Source: Zingiber officinale (Eukaryota; Streptophyta; Magnoliopsida; Zingiberales; Zingiberaceae). From it: a stretch of DNA of 64,000 nt. Under the pieces are notes generated by a model. It saw only the letters and a list, made by a program, of their open reading frames with translations. It searched no databases and was not told where the DNA came from. This document shows, one piece after another, positions 57,881 through 64,000 of the stretch (position 1 is the first letter of the stretch; every line of letters starts with the position of its first letter). The position numbers were made by a program, and so were the translations under genes. The stretch spans positions 26,894,302 to 26,958,301 of the forward strand of contig NC_055986.1 in assembly GCF_018446385.1 (NCBI RefSeq), in the 5' to 3' direction.

Positions 57881-60560
57881 ATTTAGACTCATATTTAATA
57901 AATTCATTGGAGATAGAATTAATTCGATCGTAACTCTCTCTATTCATTAATAGATTTCTATTGAATGCATAAAGGATAGATATAGTAATAAATCTTAATC
58001 CTGAGTTTCTTACATGAAATTATAGATTTGTACCAATTTACACATAGTTTGAAACTTTCAAACCTTTTAAATAATGTTGGAAATCCTTTACGATAAAAAC
58101 GGAAGGCACATTTAAACTTTTGAGTACTATAGAAATATACATGAGTTGGAATGAGTCCTATTAGTACTCTCTAAGTCCATCAATTAATTTTGATCAAAAC
58201 TCATGACTTGGATTTCTGAAATTTTATAATGAGATAGAAAGGTGGAGTGTGTATAAGGGAAATATGGTGAGAAATCTTGATCCTGAGTCTCCTACATAAA
58301 GTTATAGATTCATACCAATTGATACAAAGTTTGAAATTTTTAAACCTTCTGAGTAATACTGGGAATCTTTTATGATGATAATGGAGGGAACCCTTGTACT
58401 CTAAGGCACTATAGAATCCTACAAGAGTTGGAATTAGTCTGATCATAGCTCTCTAAGTCCATCAATGAGTTTTGACTAAAGTACATTGATGGACTTAAAT
58501 GACTTAGATTTATGAAATTTTACAGTGAGATGAAAGTGGAGAATGTGTAGAAACTATATATGGTGAGAAATCTTGATTATGAGTCTTCTACATAAAGTTA
58601 TTGGTCCATGTTAATCGATACAAAATTTGAAACTTTCTAAGTAATACTAATAACCTTTTACGATGATAATGGAATATACCCTTGGACTCCAGGGAAATAT
58701 AGAGATCTACAGGAGTTAGAATGAGTCTGATTATAGTTCTCTAAGTCCAACAATGTATTTTGACCGAAATCCATTGATTACCTAAATGACTTAGATTTCT
58801 GAAATTTTACAATGAGATGAAAGTTTAAAGTGTGCATAAGGTATATATGGTGTCTAATCCTTGTCCTAATACATGTAGGTGAAGTTATGATAACGTGTCA
58901 ACTTGCACAGACTATGGTGTTGGTTTTCGAAGACTAGTACAATAGTGGTGTTGATCTTCGAAAACCAACACTAGAATGTGTGATTAGAACCAACATTGTA
59001 ATGTTGGTCTTAAAAAATCAGCATCATAGTCTGTGCTAGTTGGCATGTGATAATAACTTTGCTTACGCGTATTAAGATCATGATTGGACACCATATATGT
59101 TAGGGCAAAAAAAATTCACATATCTCTATAATGGTATAATATTATCCACTTTTGGCATAAATCTTCATGGATTTATTTTTAGCTTTACCAAAAGGTCTCA
59201 TTCTAATAGAGATATTTTTTTATTCTTTTAACCCATGGTCTTTTCCATGTATTTTCAATATGAGACTTTGATTGTATTTCCAATAATTCTTTCTTCAAAT
59301 GAAGGACCACGATTACTCTCATGATTTCCTCGCTGGTATTCGATCACTCTTGACCTACTTCATGTCTTCCCGCTAACATCTGGTCACTCTTGACTTGCCG
59401 AGCCTCCTCCACTAGTATCCGGCTACTCTTGATCTGTTCTGAGCCTTTCCTTAAATTCGTTCAAGGGCACCCCTCATGACATTCGGTTTGAACTATAATT
59501 CTGACTCATGCTTCTTCCGATGATTAGTCCGGTGAAGAACAACCTCGCTCTGATACTGCTTGTTAGGGTCAAAAGACTTCACATATCTCTACAATGATAT
59601 AATATTATTTACTTTGAGCATAAACCCATATGAATTTATTTTTAGGTTCTACTCAAAAGACCTCATTTCAATAGAGATATCTTTAATGTTTAAAACTCAT
59701 GATTTTTTTCATGTATTTTTAATATGAGAGTTTAATTGTATTTCCAATAATATATACCTTTTACACAATACCTTCTCTCATCTCATAACAAATTTTTAAA
59801 ATCTAAATACCTTAGATCCATCAATGAATTTCGATCAAAGTCCATTGATGGACTTAAAGAGTTTTGATTGGGCTCATTCCAACTTATGTGTCCTTTGTTA
59901 TCATCATAAAGTATTTCCAGCATTGCTCAAAAGATTTAGAAAGTTTAAACTTTGTACAAATTGGCATGGGCCTATAACTTCATATAGGAGACTCAAGATC
60001 AAGATTTCTCATCATATCTACCTTCTACACATTTCATACTTTCATCTGATTGTAAAATTTCAGAAGTCGTCGTCTAAGTCCATCAATGAATTTTAGTCAA
60101 AACTCATTAATGGACTTAGAGAGTTATGATTATGCTCATTCCAATTCATGTAGGTTTTTACAGTGCTAGGAGTCCAAATATGTCCTCTATTATCATCGTA
60201 AAGGATTTCTAACATTCTTGAAAAGGTTTAGAAAATTTCAAATTTTGTACAAATTGACATAAGCATATAACTTCGTGTAGGAACCCAAGATCAAGATTTC
60301 TTACCATATATACCTTCTACACATTTCATACTTCCATCTCATTGTAAAATTTTAGAAATCCAAGTTACATAGGTCTATCAATGAGTTTCGATCGAAATCT
60401 ATTGATGGACCTAAAAAGTTCCGATCGATCTCATTCCAACTTTAATGGATTTATTAGATGAACATGAGTCCAAATAAATTTTCTTTTACCGGTTTAAAAC
60501 CCTCCCAACAGTATTCAAAATAGTTTGAAACTTTTATAATACTGTAGTATTGGTTTTTTT
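57880..60560. repeat. Large inverted repeat built of tandem about 260-300 bp units, with palindromic centre
   Basis: Left arm: units from about 57980, 58215, 58500 and 58790, each with GATTTCTGAAATTTTA-like, AGAAATCTTGAT and CTCTAAGTCCATCAAT words. Right arm: two reverse-complement units at about 59800-60090 and 60100-60430. The centre (58840-59095) pairs closely: GCACAGACTATGGTG on the left matches the complement of 59014-59028, and GTGTTGGTTTTCGAAGA pairs with 58947-58968. A TRIM (59098-59749) interrupts the right arm. ORFs of 80-90 codons in the units are mirror images of one another, not a real protein. A foldback-type transposon is the likely origin. Confidence 0.7.
59098..59749 (-). mobile_element. 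TRIM (miniature LTR retrotransposon) in the inverted repeat
   Basis: LTRs 59098-59285 (188 bp) and 59561-59749 (189 bp) both start TGTTAGGG and end TTTCCAATA (CA decayed to TA). Target duplication ATATA is exact (59093-59097 and 59750-59754). A priming-site complement (CGCTCTGATACTGCT) lies directly left of the right LTR. The internal part is only 275 bp and non-coding. Confidence 0.85.
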
Positions 60561-60571
60561 TATATTATTTT

Positions 60572-61010
60572 TGATCCTGTCCGAGCGCTGAGTCAACGGA
60601 CGCTGGGGACGTGGCACGCTCCGCTGTCTCCTTTGTCCTCTTGCGCTTCTTGTCTATTCCGGGCCGAGCGGTTCGACCGCTCGGCGGGCATATCACTCTG
60701 CCTCGGTCATATGCTCGGATGAGATTGCTCCTGACTGTCTTTGTTGCCTTGTGCCCCGGCCGAACGGACATCCCGCTCGGCCCTGAAACCTTTCTACCAT
60801 GAGCATCGGAAACCCGACCCCTAGTCAGGTTGTCTTTTATTTGGCTCGGGGGATTCCCGCCGGTCGACCATGTCATTATGGTCGGTTGACGCCGGTCGGC
60901 CCTCTCAGTCCGGTCGGTCGGGTCTCAGGGTTGCATCTCTTGACCTTTGACCTCCACGTGTCGTTGACCTTCCGCCAACGAGGGTCCCCCATCCTTATCA
61001 CCGGATCACA
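60572..61010 (-). mobile_element. LTR of second Tat-like gypsy copy (inverted relative to the first)
   Basis: The reverse complement begins TGTGATCCGGTGATAAGG after the purine tract GACGGGGAGGCA and ends AGGATCA (TGATCCTG at 60572 on plus). This matches the ends of the LTR at 1998-2900, as does the GACGGACGCTGGGGA word. It is 439 bp against 903 bp in copy 1, so an internal deletion or a shorter subfamily is likely. Confidence 0.55.
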
Positions 61011-61754
61011 TGCCTCCCCGTCAAGTCTAGTCGAAGGAGACGCTAAGTCCGACTGGCTGGACTCCCGGTCGGCTGGAGTAACACCGCTCTGCCACTCCTG
61101 GAAGTATATCTTCGCTTGGCCGATCGGCGAGTTGATGACTATGCCTTGTAATTTTAGTTTCCATTCGCTGCTTGTTGCGCTACTGTTTTGGGGGCGGTCG
61201 GGGTTGTCGGGTCTCCTTGGAATTCATGCCAATCGTCATTAAGCTGCCCACGCGCGAGTAATGACGCTCATTAAATGCCGCCCAATCGCTGATCGCCACT
61301 TGGCAAGTCTACCGTCATCGTACGGCGAGGGCATCAGCTTCGATTGGACAGGCGTCGGTTCAAATCTGACGGTCCGATGCTAATGTTTGTTTCGATGACC
61401 TGGATCGGACGGTTGTGGTGGACCGAGCCCGGGGTTTATGAAGCGCCGACACAGATTTCTCTTCCATCGTCCCTGCCTTTAGTGCTTCGTCTCGTGCCCA
61501 GCTTCCCGACACTCGCTTGTCTCGGTGCTCTGACAAACTTTCGACCTCCTCCTTCACGCTTTGTTCCCAGTAAGCCTTCTCCCTTCTCTACTTTCTTCCT
61601 TTTTCTCCCTTTTGGTGGTCTTTGCATCCGTTCAATATAGTTTCGGCCTCCTCCGTCAACCTTTTCATTCTTCCTTCCTTGGTCCTTTATTCCTTGGTAC
61701 TGTTCCGACGATGACTAGCACCTCGCAGCCTTCTGATCTCTCTCCTGACCTATG
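61011..61754 (+). pseudogene. Antisense-ORF region of second Tat-like copy, interrupted after 14 codons
   Basis: The leader (61011-61709) is homologous to 1338-1997 of copy 1 in reverse. The ORF starts at 61710 with MTSTSQPSDLSPDLC, matching MASSSMPSDSAPDLW of copy 1, and is cut at about 61754 by the hAT element. The rest of the ORF should lie to the right, beyond the window. Confidence 0.55.
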
Positions 61755-64000
61755 TAGACCCGACCCCTGGCCGGGTCTGGCCTGGACCCAGCCCGGGCCC
61801 GTAACTGGGTCAACGGATCGGTTGCCCGTTGACCCGGTTCGCCGGGTCGAACCGGAACCGGCCCGGCAACTTGCCGGGCCGGTTCCGGTTCATGGGCTGT
61901 AAACCCGGCGAACCGCCGGTTAACCGGCGGGTTGAACCGGCGGTTCAGCCGCAAACAAATTTTTTTTTTTTTAAACGGCTTTTTGGGTATTTTTTTTCAA
62001 CGGTTAGGATCTTTTGACCATTTTTTGATCAATGACTATGATTTAGTGTCCGTTACTATCAAAACTCTATAAATAGAGAGCTCATTTCATCATTTTTCAC
62101 ACACATCTTCTCTACTCTTAATCTCATTTTCGTATTCTCTAATCTCTACATGCTTTCGTTTTCAATTTTTAATTACAATGGAAGGAGGCCGCGGAGGTGC
62201 ATCATCTCGAGCTCGGAAGGGAAAGCAAATAATGAATCCGCGGGAGGAGGACCCCAACATTCAATCCACCGATGATGAGATCGAGCATCTTCCGAATCCG
62301 ACACCCGAAACACAAGGAAGTACCGATGCAATTACTTCAACGGTTCGGGAACTTCCTCCTCTAAAGTCTTCTATTTTTACTAAACATTTTGAGAATGTCA
62401 CTCTTCCGTCGGGAGAAATGCGTGCAAAATGTAAGCACTGCAATGCTTCCTACAAATTCCAAGCCGGCGGCGGCTATGGGTCGTTGAAACGACATGTAGA
62501 AACGAAGCACCCGACGGAAGATGGACTCGACCGTTCTCAAACACAATTATCAAGATTTTCTTCAACTAGCGGTAGTACCGATTCCGGTTTATTTCTATAT
62601 TCGGATAATAAATTAAGAGAATCATTAGTTAAATTTGTTTTCGTAGAACATCTTTCTTTTAGTTTTAGATCTAAATGCACATTTGAAGATTTTGTAAAGA
62701 ATCTCTTAATCCATGTGCTAAACGTGTTCCTAGGACTACACTTACTCGTACAATTAAAAATTAGTAAAACAAGGAAAAAAGAATTTAATTGATGAATTTA
62801 GTAAATTAGATAATAAAGTTTCTTTATGTTCCGATATTTGGAGTGATCATTCGTATATGGGTGTGACTTGCCATTGGATCGATAACTCTTGGAACCTCCA
62901 AAAAAAAAAAGATTATTAGCTTATAGAGTTTTTGATAAATAACATAATGCTTATAATTAACATCACATAATTATTATGTTTAATTTTAGAAGAATATGAA
63001 TTAACTCATAAAATATTTTCAATATCATTAGAAAATGTTAGTTCTAATACCACTGGTATAGATGATCTAAAATTTATTTGCCAATCTATTATTGGTGGTT
63101 TATTTTTTCATATTCCTTGTGCATATCATATTTTAAATTTATGTGTTCATGAATTAAAAATTTTAAAAAAAAATTATTAAACCAATTAAAATTGTAATTT
63201 CTTATTTATGGTCGCATCCATCTATAATGAAACAATGAGGTAGGTTTTGTAAAATTAATGGAATGAGACCTAAAAAATTTCCACGTGATGTACCAACACG
63301 TTGGAATTCAACATACCAATTATTACAAGATTCATTTCAATATAAAGAATTATTATGTCCATTTTTTGCACAAAACACTAATACTAATATATATTTATTT
63401 TCACAACAATAGAATATTTGTAGTAGTATTTGTGAAATTTTAAAAGTATTTAATGATGCAACCGAACAACTTTCCGGTGTTTATTATCCCATTGCTCAAT
63501 TAGTTTTAGAAAATTTTTCTAATATAGTATTAGTTTTAAATGAACATATTAATAATGAATCTTTATCTCCTTATATCTTAGCTATGAAAACTAAATGGGA
63601 AAAATATTTTTATTTAATTCCTGAAATTTATTTAATTGCATTTGCTTTAGATCCTAGATTTAAATTAGAAGTTTTACAAGAAATGTTAACTTTATATTAT
63701 GACGCTTTAATTCCAATTAAAGATTCTTCTTCCCCTGATCCAGTTAATATTATATATAATGTTAGAATTTATTTATATGATATTTATAATCAATATTATG
63801 AAAAATATGGAACACAAATTAATATTTCTGAAATCCAACAAATTACTAGTAGTAATTTAAAACTTACAAAAGCACAACTCTTATTAAAAGAACGGACAAA
63901 ACGTCCACGAGAATCCTCAAGTTCCACACAGGAACTTGAGAATTATTTTATGACTTCTTTTGATTTTAATAAAGCAGATAGCGAAAACTTCGATATCTTA
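61755..64000 (+). mobile_element. hAT (Ac/RICESLEEPER-type) transposon, left end to beyond window
   Basis: Starts at TAGACCCGACCCC inside the antisense ORF, followed by about 200 bases of GC-rich subterminal repeats (CCGGGTC, CCGGTTCAACC, GGCCGG and complements) that can fold extensively and are typical transposase-binding regions. A TATA box (CTATAAATAG, about 62067) and leader precede a transposase frame at 62178. The right end is outside the window. The 8 bases before it, GACCTATG (61747-61754), are the predicted target duplication. Confidence 0.8.
62178..64000 (+). pseudogene. hAT transposase, frameshifted, C-terminus outside window
   Basis: The N-terminal open frame (62178-62792) has an acidic Ser/Pro-rich start and a BED zinc finger: CKHCNASYKFQAGGGYGSLK followed by RHVETKH (C-C-H-H). 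After frameshifts near 62630-62770 the conserved hAT core is readable in pieces: LIDEFSKLDNKVSLCSDIW, YMGVTCHWIDNSW, LLAYRVFD, then PRDVPTRWNSTYQLL (about 63280), VFNDATEQLSG, YPIAQLV, LAMKTKWEKYF, AFALDPRFKLE. There are several stops and shifts, so this copy is unlikely to make active transposase. The C-terminal dimerisation domain is not reached. Confidence 0.88.

Noticed and set aside
58201..58446. 81-codon minus-strand frame in the inverted-repeat region, similar to the plus-strand frame at 59824-60096
   Set aside because: The two frames are reverse-complement copies of the same repeat unit; other units are broken, there is no start context or known domain. Explained by the inverted repeat.
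60799..61242. 147-codon plus-strand frame
   Set aside because: GC-rich LTR and leader of the second Tat-like copy; not similar to the real antisense ORF start at 61710.

Overview
This is nuclear DNA from a flowering plant. Genes are sparse, contain introns and sit in a large mass of LTR retrotransposons. The SEPALLATA-like MADS tail, the repeat types and an Au-type SINE fit a monocot. Zingiberales (ginger/turmeric group) is my guess, from overall repeat flavour only.

Genes. The one complete large gene is a calmodulin-binding transcription activator of the CAMTA4 type on the + strand (38918-51833). It has 12 coding exons whose phases all join, giving 1066 residues with CG-1, TIG, ankyrin and IQ/CaM-binding regions in the usual order. 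Downstream, also on +, is an intact 110-residue PHF5A/SF3b14b (Rds3) splicing factor (56709-57041), probably with a non-coding first exon near 53.4 kb and a 5'UTR intron of about 3.2 kb. Near the left side are the last two coding exons of a SEPALLATA-like MADS-box gene (10521-10883, +); its other exons are not in the window. A broken JmjC-demethylase fragment (about 7255-7801, -) lies inside a degenerate Ty3/gypsy element.

Transposon layout. 1-2900: right end of a Tat-like gypsy element with a 3' LTR and an antisense ORF. 2901-6082: copia gag plus LTR carrying a solo LTR. About 6394-10440: degenerate gypsy holding the JmjC fragment and another solo LTR. 11461-15708: solo LTR with a second-family solo LTR nested in it. 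16221-35590: one old minus-strand copia opened by three independent insertions, two of which are themselves nested: a gag-only element, a solo LTR inside a same-family solo LTR, and a plus-strand copia holding a 2.2-kb solo LTR. 35834-36233: tandem copy of the right LTR and its flank. 36.2-38.9 kb: AT-rich promoter side of CAMTA4. Intron 3 of CAMTA4 holds a hAT-type MITE and intron 10 a truncated SINE. About 57.88-60.56 kb: large inverted repeat interrupted by a TRIM. 60572-61754: second Tat-like copy in the opposite direction, cut by a hAT element that runs off the right edge.

Most insertions could be bounded to the base by TG...CA-type ends and 5-bp (LTR) or 8-bp (hAT) target duplications, so their relative order can be read directly. 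No rRNA, tRNA or CRISPR was recognised.
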